Below are positions 54,082 to 63,683 of a stretch of 64,000 nucleotides of DNA, piece by piece; the first letter of the stretch is position 1, and each line of letters opens with the position of its first letter. The stretch covers positions 62,001-126,000 of the forward strand of contig NZ_PYMB01000007.1 of NCBI RefSeq assembly GCF_003026455.1. Direction: 5' to 3'. Source of the stretch: Photobacterium rosenbergii (GTDB taxonomy: Bacteria > Pseudomonadota > Gammaproteobacteria > Enterobacterales > Vibrionaceae). The notes beneath the pieces were generated by a model that worked only from the letters and a program-made list of their open reading frames with translations, was not told the DNA's origin and searched no databases. A program made the position numbers and the translations under genes.

Positions 54082-54891
54082 TTAGCCTTTGCGGGTTGCT
54101 GCCTTCATGTTGCTGATAAAGCTATGCATATTGCTGAGCATAGCATCATGATCATCAAGGTTGTTCTCAATCACTTTCACCACGGCAGAACCAGAAATGG
54201 CACCTGCAGCACCGGCTTCAATCGCTTCGGCAACTTGCTGCGGCTCTGAAATACCAAAGCCAAGCAGTGCTGGTGGTGCATTGTGCGTCTTCAGGCTTTC
54301 CAGCAGGTGGTTGATTGGCGCACCTGCTTTGGTTTCAGTACCGGTTACACCGGCGCGTGATAGCAGGTAGGTATAACCACCACCGAACTCAGACACCGTT
54401 TTCAATGTATCTTCATCAGCATTTGGCGGGGCGATGAAGATTGGGTGGATGCCGTGCTTAGCTGCCGCGTTACGGAACTCTTCAGACTCTTTTAGCGGCA
54501 CATCGGCAACAAGAACCGAGTCGACACCCGCTTTTGCGCACTGTTGGTAGAAGTTTTCGATACCATTGGTGAACACCAGGTTGGCGTACATCAGAAGGCC
54601 AATTGGCATGTCAGGATACTTAGCGCGGATCTGGCTCAACAGATCAAAACAGACGGCTGGGGTAGTGCCAGATTCCATAGCACGGATTGTTGCACCCTGG
54701 ATAGTTGGGCCATCAGCCAGCGGATCAGAGAATGGGATCCCTAGCTCCAGTGCGTCGGCACCGGCTTCTACCAAGGTTTCAATGATTTTCAGTGATTGCT
54801 CCGGGTTCGGATCACCGATTGTAACAAAAGGAACAAATGCGCCTTCGTTTTTCGCCGCCAGGCGGTCAAATTGGGCTTGGTAACGATCCAT
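54082..54891 (-). CDS. trpA: Tryptophan synthase alpha chain
   Basis: Cleaves indole-3-glycerol phosphate to indole, which passes to TrpB. The 269-residue TIM barrel has the catalytic Glu in [10 protein letters not shown] (Glu49 region) and Asp in V-A-D-V-P. The G-F-G-I-S and G-A-I-S-G-S-A-V phosphate loops are present. The ATG overlaps the trpB stop by one base (TAATG). Last gene of the operon. Confidence 0.97.
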   Translation of the reverse strand: MDRYQAQFDRLAAKNEGAFVPFVTIGDPNPEQSLKIIETLVEAGADALELGIPFSDPLADGPTIQGATIRAMESGTTPAVCFDLLSQIRAKYPDMPIGLLMYANLVFTNGIENFYQQCAKAGVDSVLVADVPLKESEEFRNAAAKHGIHPIFIAPPNADEDTLKTVSEFGGGYTYLLSRAGVTGTETKAGAPINHLLESLKTHNAPPALLGFGISEPQQVAEAIEAGAAGAISGSAVVKVIENNLDDHDAMLSNMHSFISNMKAATRKG

Positions 54892-56081
54892 TACAGCACT
54901 CCTTTTGCATCTAGAATATCGTGTACGGTGAAAATATCTTTGTCGCCACGGCCTGATAGGTTAACGACCAGCAGCTGTTCTTTTTCTGGGTTGGCTTTGA
55001 TCATCTTCAAGGCATGGGCCAGTGCGTGGGCTGACTCAAGTGCCGGGATGATACCTTCGCTGCGGGCAAGCTCTTGGAAGGCTTCCAGTGCTTCGTCATC
55101 GGTGACGGCTTCGTATTCGGCACGGCCAATAGCGTTGAGGTGGGCGTGCTGAGGGCCGACAGACGGGAAGTCCAGGCCGGCAGAAACAGAGTAAGACTCT
55201 TCAACCTGGCCATGTTCGTCCTGCATCAGAGGTGCTTTCATACCGAAGAAAATACCTAGCTTACCGTGTTTCAGCGGCGCGCCGTGCATGTCGGTATCGA
55301 GGCCTTTACCTGCCGGCTCAACACCAATCAGGCCAACACTTTGCTCGTCGATGAAGTCCGAGAACATACCGATAGCATTCGAGCCACCGCCGACACAGGC
55401 GATAACGGCATCAGGTAGGCGGCCTTCTTTCTCAAGGATCTGGGCTTTGGTTTCTTCACCGATGATGTGCTGGAATTCACGCACGATGGTCGGGAACGGG
55501 TGAGGACCGGCAGCAGTACCTAGCAGGTAGTGCGCTTTGTCGTAAGTGGCTGTCCAGTCACGCATCGCTTCGTTACAGGCATCTTTCAATGTTGCCGAGC
55601 CTGAATGGACTGGGATCACTTCGGCACCCATCAGCTTCATGCGAAATACGTTAGGGCTCTGGCGCTCAACGTCTTTGGCACCCATGTAAACACGACACTT
55701 AAGACCCAGTAGCGCACAAGCCAATGCTGTGGCAACACCGTGTTGGCCCGCGCCGGTTTCGGCGATGATTTCATCTTTGCCCATACGCTTAGCCAGTAGG
55801 GCCTGACCCAATACCTGGTTGGTTTTGTGGGCACCACCGTGCAGTAGGTCTTCGCGCTTAAGGTAAAGCTTGGTCTTGGTGCCTTTGGTTAGGTTTTGGC
55901 ACAAAGTCAGCGCTGTTGGACGACCGGCGTACTCTTTTAGCAAGTCGATAAATTCTTTCTGGAAGCTAGGGTCTTGCTGGGCTTCAACAAACGCTGCTTC
56001 AAGCTGGTCTAGGGCTGGCACGAGGATCTGTGGGACGTACTGGCCACCGAACTCGCCGAAGTAGGCACTAATCTTACTCAT
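54891..56081 (-). CDS. trpB: Tryptophan synthase beta chain
   Basis: PLP enzyme joining indole and serine to make tryptophan. The 396-residue product (E. coli 397) has the PLP lysine in H-K-T-N-Q near residue 87 and G-G-G-S-N-A near 233, which binds the PLP phosphate. E-T-G-A-G-Q-H-G is near 109. It lies 12 bases after trpCF. Confidence 0.97.
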   Translation of the reverse strand: MSKISAYFGEFGGQYVPQILVPALDQLEAAFVEAQQDPSFQKEFIDLLKEYAGRPTALTLCQNLTKGTKTKLYLKREDLLHGGAHKTNQVLGQALLAKRMGKDEIIAETGAGQHGVATALACALLGLKCRVYMGAKDVERQSPNVFRMKLMGAEVIPVHSGSATLKDACNEAMRDWTATYDKAHYLLGTAAGPHPFPTIVREFQHIIGEETKAQILEKEGRLPDAVIACVGGGSNAIGMFSDFIDEQSVGLIGVEPAGKGLDTDMHGAPLKHGKLGIFFGMKAPLMQDEHGQVEESYSVSAGLDFPSVGPQHAHLNAIGRAEYEAVTDDEALEAFQELARSEGIIPALESAHALAHALKMIKANPEKEQLLVVNLSGRGDKDIFTVHDILDAKGVL

Positions 56082-56093
56082 GGTTTATTTTCC

Positions 56094-57464
56094 TTAATAC
56101 TTTCTGATAGCCGCGAAAGCCGCTTTCAATTTTGTTGGGTCTTTTTTGCCGGGCTTACTCTCTACACCGGAATTCAAATCCAGTCCCCGGCAGCCAAGGT
56201 GGGCTGCTTCGCAGACGTTGTCCGGGTTAAGGCCACCGGCCAGCATGGTGATTTGCTTTTGAACGCTAGGAATCAGGCTCCAATCAAAGGCAACACCCGT
56301 GCCTCCAGATTGGTTACCGACCTTGCTATCTAGCAAGTGACGGTCGACCTGCCACTGACCAAGGTCTGGTGCTTTTTCAGTCACGCCGTGGGCTTTCCAG
56401 ATTTCACACTCTGCAGGTAGCTGGCCTTTTAGGGCTGCAATATAGTCGTGGTCTTCATCGCCATGAAGCTGAACCGCTGACAGAGATAGCGCCTCGGCAG
56501 CTTTAGCGACAGCCTCTGGGTCAGCATTGCGGAATACACCGACATATTTCAGTGGCGCACCGCTCATCACCATGCGGGCCTGCTCGATGTCGACATGGCG
56601 TGGCGAGCCAGACACAAAGATAAGGCCACCGTAAACCGCACCGCTCTGGTAGGCAGCTGCAGCATCATCGGCATGGGTTAGACCACAAACTTTGTTGTCA
56701 CCTAGCAATACACGACGAACTGCCAGCTCAAGGTTGTCTTCAGCCATCAGCGAGCTACCGATCAAAAAGCCGTTGGCATAAGCCGACAGGTCACGTACCT
56801 GCTGGTTGTTGTAGATCCCAGATTCTGAAATCACAATCGTTCCTTCCGGAAGGCGTGGGGCTAGCTCTTTGGTACGGTTCAGATCAATGCTGAGATCGCG
56901 CAGGTTGCGGTTGTTGATCCCCACCACCTTGGCCTTGAGGGCAATCGCACGCTCAAGCTCCTCTTCATTACTGACTTCCGTCAGGATACCAAGGTTAAGC
57001 TGCTCGGCAACCTCGGCCAGTTCACGGTATTCATCATCGTTCAATACCGACAGCATTAGCAAAATGGCATCGGCATTGTAGTGGCGCGCAAGGTAGACCT
57101 GATAGGTATCAATCATGAAGTCTTTGCAAAGCACCGGCTGGCGAACTTGGTTACGCACCACTGGCAGGAAGTCAAAGTTACCTTGGAAGTACTTCTCATC
57201 GGTCAATACCGAGATAGCACTGGCATGGCCGTTGTACACCTGGGCGATCATGTTGAGGTCAAAGTCTTCGCGGATCAGGCCTTTTGACGGTGATGCTTTT
57301 TTACATTCCAGGATAAATGCCGCCTGATCGCCCGATAGTGCGTCGTAGAAGCTGCGGTCACTCGGGATTAGGCTGTCTTTGAACGATGCTAGTGGTTGCT
57401 CAGATTTACGTGCATCAACCCAAATACGTTTGTCGGCGACAATTTTAGCTAGAACTGTTTCCAT
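56094..57464 (-). CDS. trpCF: Bifunctional indole-3-glycerol phosphate synthase/PRA isomerase
   Basis: A fused enzyme of 456 residues (E. coli TrpC about 453). The N-terminal IGPS part (1 to about 255) has E-C-K-K-A-S-P-S-K-G near residue 50 and the I-S-E-S-G-I strand near 212. The C-terminal PRAI part (about 260-456) has the catalytic Cys in K-V-C-G-L-T and Asp in L-N-S-G-V-E/A-F-D-W. The start at 57464 is preceded by GAGG and follows the trpD stop by a single base. Confidence 0.96.
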   Translation of the reverse strand: METVLAKIVADKRIWVDARKSEQPLASFKDSLIPSDRSFYDALSGDQAAFILECKKASPSKGLIREDFDLNMIAQVYNGHASAISVLTDEKYFQGNFDFLPVVRNQVRQPVLCKDFMIDTYQVYLARHYNADAILLMLSVLNDDEYRELAEVAEQLNLGILTEVSNEEELERAIALKAKVVGINNRNLRDLSIDLNRTKELAPRLPEGTIVISESGIYNNQQVRDLSAYANGFLIGSSLMAEDNLELAVRRVLLGDNKVCGLTHADDAAAAYQSGAVYGGLIFVSGSPRHVDIEQARMVMSGAPLKYVGVFRNADPEAVAKAAEALSLSAVQLHGDEDHDYIAALKGQLPAECEIWKAHGVTEKAPDLGQWQVDRHLLDSKVGNQSGGTGVAFDWSLIPSVQKQITMLAGGLNPDNVCEAAHLGCRGLDLNSGVESKPGKKDPTKLKAAFAAIRKY

Positions 57465-57465
57465 T

Positions 57466-58476
57466 TTAACCTCGTGCTGCAAGTTGGCCGACAAGCTCAA
57501 AGGCTTTGCCTGATTTCATGACATTGATGGCCTTCTCGGCATTGGCCTTGAGATCTTCTTGGCCAAACAGGCGAAGAAGCAGGGCCACGTTGACGGCGAC
57601 AGCGCCCATTTGGGCATCGGTCCCTTTACCGGTCAGGATATTGGTAATAATGGCACGGTTTTCTTCCGGCTCACCACCCTTGATCGCTTCAAGCGGGTGG
57701 CTTTCAAGACCAAAGTCAGCAGGGGTTAAGGTGTACTCGGTGATTTCACCGTTGATGATTTCTGCCACTGTGGTTTCACCGTGGATAGCCACTTCGTCCA
57801 GGCCGCTGCCGTGGACAACTGCGGCACGTTTCATACCCATTGCTGCCATGGTTTCGGCAATCGGGCGAACCAGTGAAGCGTCGTAGACACCCATTAGCTC
57901 GATGTTAGGGCGAGCCGGGTTAATCAAAGGACCCAGCACATTGAAAATGGTACGGGTTTTCAGGGTTTGGCGAACCGGCATCGCATGGCGTACGCCGCCG
58001 TGGTACTCAGGTGCGAACAAGAAGCAGACACCAAGGTCGTCAAGGGCTTCGCGGGCCGTCTCCGGTTTCATGGCAAGGTTGATGCCGAATTTGTCCAGCA
58101 GATCAGAAGAGCCTGACTTGCTAGAGACGCCACGGTTGCCGTGTTTGGCAACCTTAACGCCACAGGCGGCAGCCACGAAAGCTGCCGTGGTCGAAATATT
58201 GATGGTATTAGCACCGTCGCCGCCGGTACCGACGATGTCGGCAAAGTCGTACTCAGGGCTTGGGAACGGGTTGGCATTGGCCAGCAGTGCTTTGGCGGCA
58301 CCGGCGATTTCAGCTGGGGTCTCGCCTTTGATTTTCAGTGCTGTCAGTACCGCCGAGAGCAGTACTGGCTCAACTTCGCCTTTTATAATGGCGTCAAACA
58401 GGGTTTGGCTTTCTTCTTGGCTCAGTGCCTGTTGGTCGTAAAGCTTGTTGGCAATGGTGTAGATGGTCGCATCCAT
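57466..58476 (-). CDS. trpD: Anthranilate phosphoribosyltransferase
   Basis: Transfers phosphoribosyl to anthranilate. The 336-residue product shows [11 protein letters not shown] near residue 82, K-H-G-N-R-G-V-S-S near 109 and [10 protein letters not shown] near 172. It is a free-standing TrpD, not fused to the glutaminase. AAGGA precedes its ATG. It lies 47 bases after trpG. Confidence 0.97.
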   Translation of the reverse strand: MDATIYTIANKLYDQQALSQEESQTLFDAIIKGEVEPVLLSAVLTALKIKGETPAEIAGAAKALLANANPFPSPEYDFADIVGTGGDGANTINISTTAAFVAAACGVKVAKHGNRGVSSKSGSSDLLDKFGINLAMKPETAREALDDLGVCFLFAPEYHGGVRHAMPVRQTLKTRTIFNVLGPLINPARPNIELMGVYDASLVRPIAETMAAMGMKRAAVVHGSGLDEVAIHGETTVAEIINGEITEYTLTPADFGLESHPLEAIKGGEPEENRAIITNILTGKGTDAQMGAVAVNVALLLRLFGQEDLKANAEKAINVMKSGKAFELVGQLAARG

Positions 58477-58523
58477 AATAAAAATCCTTGTTGTCTATAC
58501 CGGCTGATTATTGGTTCGGCTCA

Positions 58524-59123
58524 TTATTGGTCGGTTGTCGGAGACGTGACCCAGGCCAGCGTATTGGTCAGCAGCTGGGCACCTTGGGTCGTGAGGATAG
58601 ATTCTGGGTGGAATTGGTAACCACACACACGATCCTCATCATTGGTCACCGCCATGACCAGGCCGTCAACATCGGCAATAATATTCAGGCTCTCTGGCAC
58701 CGTTTCGGCAACTAGCGAGTGGTAGCGGGCAATCGATAATGGGCTTGGCAACCCGCCAAACACGTCATGGCCGGTATGGCTCATCATGGCTGATTTGCCA
58801 TGAACGATTTCACCTGCGCCTGAGACCTTGCCGCCGTAGGCTTCGACAATGGCCTGGTGGCCCAGGCAGATACCGATCATCGGAACCTTGCCGCGCACTT
58901 GTTTGATCAGCTCTGGCATACAGCCCGCATCGGCAGGGGCACCCGGGCCCGGTGACAGCACCAGAACCGGATTGCTTTTCTCAGCCAGTGCCTGTTCCAT
59001 CTGCTCGACGCTAAGGCTGTTGCGGTAAATCGTTACTTCGCAGCCTAGCGAGCGGAACTGGTCAACCAAGTTGTAGGTAAAGGAGTCAAAGTTATCAAGC
59101 AATACAATATGGGGTAGGGACAT
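58524..59123 (-). CDS. trpG: Anthranilate synthase glutamine amidotransferase subunit
   Basis: Supplies ammonia from glutamine to TrpE. The 199-residue class I glutaminase has catalytic Cys86 in G-I-C-L-G-H-Q and the His-Glu pair in F-H-P-E-S. The start at 59123 is chosen over an upstream ATG because AAGGAGCC lies just ahead. It is 10 bases after trpE. Confidence 0.96.
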   Translation of the reverse strand: MSLPHIVLLDNFDSFTYNLVDQFRSLGCEVTIYRNSLSVEQMEQALAEKSNPVLVLSPGPGAPADAGCMPELIKQVRGKVPMIGICLGHQAIVEAYGGKVSGAGEIVHGKSAMMSHTGHDVFGGLPSPLSIARYHSLVAETVPESLNIIADVDGLVMAVTNDEDRVCGYQFHPESILTTQGAQLLTNTLAWVTSPTTDQ

Positions 59124-59133
59124 CAGTGGCTCC

Positions 59134-60717
59134 TTAGTGCGATTTACGTTCAGGGGCACTGTGTGCCTTGCGGATAGCTGTGATCACCGCTTGTGCCTTA
59201 CCACGGGTTTCATCGGCTTCTGCCTGAGGGACAGAGTCGTAAACCACACCGGCACCGGCTTGGACGCTGGCAACATCATCTTCGACATAGGCCGAGCGGA
59301 TCACGATACAGGTATCCATATCACCATGGCCGGTCAGATAGCCGACTGCACCGCCATAACTGCCACGGCGGCGCTGCTCGACCTCACGGATAAGCTGCAT
59401 CGCACGGATTTTCGGCGCGCCGGTCAGGGTTCCCATGTTCATACAGGCCTGGTAAGCGTGCAGGGCATCCAGATCGCCACGTAGCTGGCCGACAACACGG
59501 GAGACCAAATGCATTACATGGCTGTAGCGGTCGACGGCAAGTAAATCTGCGACATAGCGGCTACCCGGCTCGCTGATACGGGCAACATCGTTACGGGCCA
59601 AGTCAACCAGCATCATGTGCTCGGCGTTTTCCTTCATGTCGCAGCGCAGTTCGAGCTCGATACGACCATCGAGATCGAGGTTGATTGAACCGTCCGGGTT
59701 CTTGCCGCGACGGCGGGTACCGGCTATCGGGTAGATCTCAATTTGGTTGCTCTCGGTACAGTATTTCAGGGCACTTTCCGGCGACGCACCGAACAGGGTG
59801 AAATCGGCATCCTGCAGGTAGAACATATAAGGACTTGGGTTGCCGATTTTAAGCTCTTTGTAAGCGTTTAGCGGTGACGGGCACGGCAGGGTGAACTGAC
59901 GAGACGGTACCACCTGAAACACATCACCATTGATGACGTGCTGTTTTAGATCGACCACCTGCTGGCAGAAGTCTTCGTCGCTCACGCTTGCTACCGGCTC
60001 GCATTCATCGAGTAGCTGGGCGGCTGGTAGCGGCATCGGCTCCAGGCAGGCTTCCTTGATGTGCTGCAGGCGGCGGCTCAGCTCGAAGTAGCTCGAGGTG
60101 TACTCATCGCCGCCGAACAGGGTGGCCTGCAACTTGCCCTTGCGGCGCTGGTGGTCAATCACCAGTAAGGTCTCGGCAATATAGAACAGGTAGTCCGGGC
60201 AGCGGTTGTCCTGCTTGACGCCTGGCAATGGCTCAAAGCCATCAACCACGTCATAGGCGAAAAGACCACCGATAAATAACGCTTCGCGCGGGTGACCGGC
60301 AATATCGAAGGCATGCTGGATCATTCGCAGTGCATCAAACGAGGAGGTCTGGCGCAGACGGCTGTCTTCATCCAGCGCGCGTTCGGCTGATGGGAACGTC
60401 AGTTCCAGCTGGCGCCCCTCGCGTACTGCAGTGATATCGGCAGGCATCTTGCCTTCCAGGGTTTGCAGCACATTGAGGCCGTTATCGGTCAGGGCCTCGA
60501 GGGTGACCACTATGCCGCGGCAGACAATACGGACTGCCGCGTCGATGAGCATCAGGCTCTTGAGGTCTTGTTTGGAGTCGACTTCGGCCGACTCCAGCAA
60601 TAGGTTGTGTGGGCGGTCGCCACAGACGGAGTAATACAACTCCGTCGGATCCGCAACATAGGGTACATCGAGGCTGAGCAGTTCCAGCTCACCGACGCCT
60701 AGTGGGGTAGTATTCAC
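59134..60717 (-). CDS. trpE: Anthranilate synthase component I
   Basis: Converts chorismate to anthranilate. The 527-residue product (E. coli 520) has the L-L-E-S feedback-inhibition motif (residues 40-43), so it should be inhibited by tryptophan. Catalytic segments include P-I-A-G-T-R-R-R-G and G-A-P-K-I-R-A. The start codon is GTG and overlaps the stop of the DAHP synthase gene (GTGA), which suggests translational coupling. Confidence 0.96.
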   Translation of the reverse strand: MNTTPLGVGELELLSLDVPYVADPTELYYSVCGDRPHNLLLESAEVDSKQDLKSLMLIDAAVRIVCRGIVVTLEALTDNGLNVLQTLEGKMPADITAVREGRQLELTFPSAERALDEDSRLRQTSSFDALRMIQHAFDIAGHPREALFIGGLFAYDVVDGFEPLPGVKQDNRCPDYLFYIAETLLVIDHQRRKGKLQATLFGGDEYTSSYFELSRRLQHIKEACLEPMPLPAAQLLDECEPVASVSDEDFCQQVVDLKQHVINGDVFQVVPSRQFTLPCPSPLNAYKELKIGNPSPYMFYLQDADFTLFGASPESALKYCTESNQIEIYPIAGTRRRGKNPDGSINLDLDGRIELELRCDMKENAEHMMLVDLARNDVARISEPGSRYVADLLAVDRYSHVMHLVSRVVGQLRGDLDALHAYQACMNMGTLTGAPKIRAMQLIREVEQRRRGSYGGAVGYLTGHGDMDTCIVIRSAYVEDDVASVQAGAGVVYDSVPQAEADETRGKAQAVITAIRKAHSAPERKSH

Positions 60718-61727
60718 AGCGTTCTCCCTGCCGCTTCTACAAACGGTTTCAACTCTTGCATCAACTGTTCAAACATTGGGCCGGTCAGTGCCTGATGGCC
60801 GTCCGACAAGGCTTCACACGGGTTAAGGTGTGATTCAACGATAATACCGTCGGCACCGACTGCAGCCGCCGCGCGTGAAAGTGGGATAACCAGTTCACGG
60901 ACGCCGGTACCATGGCTCGGGTCAACCACCACCGGTAGGTGGGTACGTTGCTTAAGGTAAGCCACGGCGTTCAAATCCAATGTGTTACGTGTTGCTGTCT
61001 CGTAGGTACGGATACCTCGCTCACACAGGATGATATTTGGGTTGCCTGCGTCGTAGATATATTCCGCCGCGAGTAACAGCTCCTCGATAGTGGCTGAAAG
61101 TCCGCGTTTGAGCAAGACCGGTTTTTTGCTTTCACCCACCGCTTTTAGCAGGGCGTAGTTCTGCATATTGCGAGCACCAATCTGAAGACAGTCGATGTAT
61201 TCACACATTGAATCCATCTGGCTGACCTCCATAACCTCAGATACGGTCGGGATACCCAGTTGTTGGTTGGCTTTTTTCAGTAGCTTCAAACCTTCGACAC
61301 CCATGCCTTGGAAATCATATGGGCTGGTACGTGGCTTGTAAGCGCCACCGCGAAGGGCAACGGCACCATGTTTTTTCACCACTTCGGCAACGCTTAGCAG
61401 CTGCTCTTCAGATTCGACCGAACAAGGGCCAGCAATAACTGCGAACTTGTCGCCACCGACAGAGGCATTACCGAAACGAACCACGGTATCGTGGGCCTGC
61501 ACTTCACGGCTGACCATTTTGTATTTGGTCAGGATAGGCTTGACGTTTTCGACACAAGGGTAGGCATCAAGGTGTAGCTGTTGTAGAACACGCTCATCGC
61601 CAAGCGCGCCCAACACAATGCGCTCAACACCCGGCATGTAGAGAGGTTTGAGGCCGGCTTCTTCGATGCGGGCAAGAATTTCTTTGGCTTGTTCTTCGGT
61701 TGCGTTTGGCTTAAGTACGATGATCAT
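60714..61727 (-). CDS. aroF: Type I-beta 3-deoxy-7-phosphoheptulonate (DAHP) synthase
   Basis: First enzyme of the shikimate pathway. The 337-residue product begins with a ferredoxin-like regulatory domain (about 1-70), a mark of the type I-beta group found in Thermotoga and Bacillus, unlike the E. coli AroF/G/H type. The barrel has A-G-P-C-S-V-E-S near residue 100, [11 protein letters not shown] near 127 and D-P-S-H-G-T-G near 265. It is the first structural gene of the trp operon, after the leader and attenuator. The symbol aroF follows common usage for this group, not orthology to E. coli aroF. Confidence 0.92.
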   Translation of the reverse strand: MIIVLKPNATEEQAKEILARIEEAGLKPLYMPGVERIVLGALGDERVLQQLHLDAYPCVENVKPILTKYKMVSREVQAHDTVVRFGNASVGGDKFAVIAGPCSVESEEQLLSVAEVVKKHGAVALRGGAYKPRTSPYDFQGMGVEGLKLLKKANQQLGIPTVSEVMEVSQMDSMCEYIDCLQIGARNMQNYALLKAVGESKKPVLLKRGLSATIEELLLAAEYIYDAGNPNIILCERGIRTYETATRNTLDLNAVAYLKQRTHLPVVVDPSHGTGVRELVIPLSRAAAAVGADGIIVESHLNPCEALSDGHQALTGPMFEQLMQELKPFVEAAGRTL

Positions 61728-61796
61728 ATTCTTTTCCTCTTCAGGGCGCGGCTTGTGGTTGGCGCTCTGGTAAAATCTTTGTCTGGCTGAATTTGG

Positions 61797-61824
61797 CTAT
61801 AAAAAAACCCGCGTCGAGGCGGGT
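61797..61824 (-). terminator. trp attenuator terminator
   Basis: On the minus strand ACCCGC pairs with GCGGGT around CTCGAC, followed by seven T, 29 bases after the leader peptide stop. The segment ACGCGGGT occurs both in this terminator and at the end of trpL, so the middle arm can pair with either, as in attenuation. Confidence 0.93.
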
Positions 61825-61852
61825 TCGTGTAATCTGTTTAAGGCACAGCTAA

Positions 61853-61927
61853 TCACACCACCCGCGTTGGGAAGTGCCACCACCAAGATGAGAAAGCGCG
61901 GAGCTGACGATGAATTTGCTGTACCAT
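61853..61927 (-). CDS. trpL: trp operon leader peptide TrpL
   Basis: A 24-residue leader, M-V-Q-Q-I-H-R-Q-L-R-A-F-S-S-W-W-W-H-F-P-T-R-V-V, with three consecutive Trp codons at 15-17. AAGG lies before the ATG. Ribosome stalling at these codons when charged tRNA-Trp is scarce would favour the antiterminator. It is too short for a gene caller. Confidence 0.95.
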   Translation of the reverse strand: MVQQIHRQLRAFSSWWWHFPTRVV

Positions 61928-61998
61928 GTATTTATCCTTTCAGTGTTATACAGGCTGTCAGTGAATATACTGAACCACCAAATGTAGTACTGGGTAAC

Positions 61999-62035
61999 TG
62001 CGTACTAGTAAACTAGTTCGCGAGAGTAAAGTCAA
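61999..62035 (-). promoter_or_regulatory. trp promoter with TrpR operator
   Basis: On the minus strand -35 TTGACT (62035-62030) and -10 TTTACT (62012-62007) are 17 bases apart. The -10 lies in CGAACTAGTTTACTAGTACG (62020-62001), which matches the E. coli TrpR operator apart from one central base. Repression by TrpR with tryptophan is expected, in addition to attenuation. Confidence 0.93.
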
Positions 62036-62046
62036 GAAGATAATTT

Positions 62047-62913
62047 ATGTTGTTTGATTTACACAGCCATACCACCGCATCAGACGGTCGGCTGTCACCG
62101 CAAGATCTTGTACGGCGCGCCGCTGAGCGTCGGGTCGATGTATTGGCGATTACCGATCACGATACAGTGGCCGGACTTGCGCCTGCCGAACAAGCGATAG
62201 AAGCAGAAAATCTGCCTTTAACTCTCATCAAAGGCATTGAAATATCGACACTTTGGTCAAATTTTGATATTCACATTGTCGGATTGAATATCGATCCCGA
62301 GCACCCGGCGATTGTTCGTATTATCGAAGAGCAGGCACAGCGCCGTGCCGATCGTGCCGCCTTGATGGGGGAGCGGTTGGAGAAGAACCGAATGCCGGGG
62401 GCATTAGAAGGGGCCAAGGCCATTGCCAATGGGGCCACGCTTACCCGTGCCCACTTTGCCCAGTGGATTGTCGAGCAGGGCTATGCCAAGAACATGCAGG
62501 CCGTTTTCAAAAAGTTCCTGACCCGAAACAACCCGGGCTATGTGCCACCTAACTGGTGTTCGATGGCCGAAGCGGTGGAAGCCATCCACCAAGCCGGCGG
62601 GCAGGCCGTGCTTGCCCATCCCGGCCGTTACAATATGACCGCAAAATGGCAAAAACGCTTATTGACCGCTTTTGTTGAAGCCAAAGGGGATGCGATGGAG
62701 GTAGCGCAACCGCAGCAATCTCCGCAGGAAAGGCGTTTGCTCGGCGATTATTCAATAGATTATCAATTACTCGCTTCACAGGGCTCTGATTTCCATTATG
62801 CCTCGCCATGGACCGAACTTGGACGTAACTTGTGGTTGCCCAAGGACGTGACCGAAGTCTGGCAGGACTGGAGCGTTGAGAAGAAACGCATAGAAGAGGA
62901 AGTGCGCGAATAG
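62047..62913 (+). CDS. rnm: RNase AM/5'-3' exoribonuclease (PHP domain, TrpH/YciV)
   Basis: A 288-residue PHP-domain enzyme. Metal-binding motifs are D-L-H-S-H-T (4-9), I-T-D-H-D-T near 37, and the later H-P-G-R and D-F-H segments. E. coli Rnm (YciV) trims 5' ends of rRNA and degrades short RNAs. It is divergent from trp, an arrangement kept in enterics. It is 23 bases ahead of yciO. Confidence 0.9.
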   Translation: MLFDLHSHTTASDGRLSPQDLVRRAAERRVDVLAITDHDTVAGLAPAEQAIEAENLPLTLIKGIEISTLWSNFDIHIVGLNIDPEHPAIVRIIEEQAQRRADRAALMGERLEKNRMPGALEGAKAIANGATLTRAHFAQWIVEQGYAKNMQAVFKKFLTRNNPGYVPPNWCSMAEAVEAIHQAGGQAVLAHPGRYNMTAKWQKRLLTAFVEAKGDAMEVAQPQQSPQERRLLGDYSIDYQLLASQGSDFHYASPWTELGRNLWLPKDVTEVWQDWSVEKKRIEEEVRE

Positions 62914-62936
62914 GCTGCATTTCCTATGGAGGAAGA

Positions 62937-63557
62937 ATGAGTCAGTTTTTTTATGTTCACCCTGAAACACCGCAAGTCCGTTTGATTAACCAGGCGGTAG
63001 CCATTATCCGCAATGGTGGGGTGATCGTGTACCCGACCGATTCTGGTTATGCACTTGGCTGCCAGCTGGAAAATAAATCGGCACTGGAGCGGATCTGCCA
63101 GATCCGCCGTTTGAACGATAAGCACAACTTTACCCTGCTGTGCCGCGATCTTTCCGAGCTGTCGCTATATGCCCGTGTTGATAACGCGGCATACCGTTTG
63201 CTGCGCAACAATACGCCGGGGGCTTACACCTTTATTTTCAAAGGCACTAAGGAAGTTCCACGCCGTTTGATGAACCCTAAGCGTAAGACCATAGGTATTC
63301 GTGTACCGGACAATGCCATTGCGCTGGCTTTGCTTGAGGCGTTAGGTGAACCGATGATGTCGACATCTTTGATTTTGCCGGGCAACGAAACCACAGAGTC
63401 TGATCCGGAAGAGATCCGCGACCAACTTGAGCATGCAGTGGATTTGATCATCAACGGCGGCTATCTGGGTGAACAGCCGACCACGGTGGTTGATTTTAGC
63501 AATGACGAAATGGAAATTGCCCGTGTGGGTGCCGGTGACCCATCACCTTTTGAGTAA
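62937..63557 (+). CDS. yciO: Sua5/YciO/YrdC-family protein YciO
   Basis: A 206-residue protein of the threonylcarbamoyl-AMP synthase fold. It has Y-P-T-D-S-G-Y-A-L-G near residue 32 and K-R-K-T-I-G-I-R-V-P near 115. YciO is a paralogue of TsaC, often with weak activity, so its role in tRNA modification is uncertain. Preceded by GGAGGAAG. Probably co-transcribed with rnm. Confidence 0.92.
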   Translation: MSQFFYVHPETPQVRLINQAVAIIRNGGVIVYPTDSGYALGCQLENKSALERICQIRRLNDKHNFTLLCRDLSELSLYARVDNAAYRLLRNNTPGAYTFIFKGTKEVPRRLMNPKRKTIGIRVPDNAIALALLEALGEPMMSTSLILPGNETTESDPEEIRDQLEHAVDLIINGGYLGEQPTTVVDFSNDEMEIARVGAGDPSPFE

Positions 63558-63619
63558 TATCGGGTTAACAGGGTGTTTTCTGTGGTATCTCAGCTAAGCT
63601 TTTGGCATAATCCGCCATC

Positions 63620-63639
63620 GCTTTAAGATGGCTTAAAGC
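63620..63639 (+). other. Hairpin upstream of rluB
   Basis: GCTTTAAG and CTTAAAGC form a perfect 8-bp stem around ATGG, 45 bases before the rluB ATG. A second small stem (CGCCT-GTGA-AGGCG) follows at about 63655-63668. No T-run follows, so it is likely a leader element. Confidence 0.45.
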
Positions 63640-63683
63640 ATGATGATATTTCGACGCCTGTGAAGGCGACAAAGGTTTGTCTA

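Noticed and set aside
53800..54249. 149-residue plus-strand frame across the trpA 3' end
   Set aside because: It runs through the trp terminator and antisense to trpA; composition follows the opposite strand.
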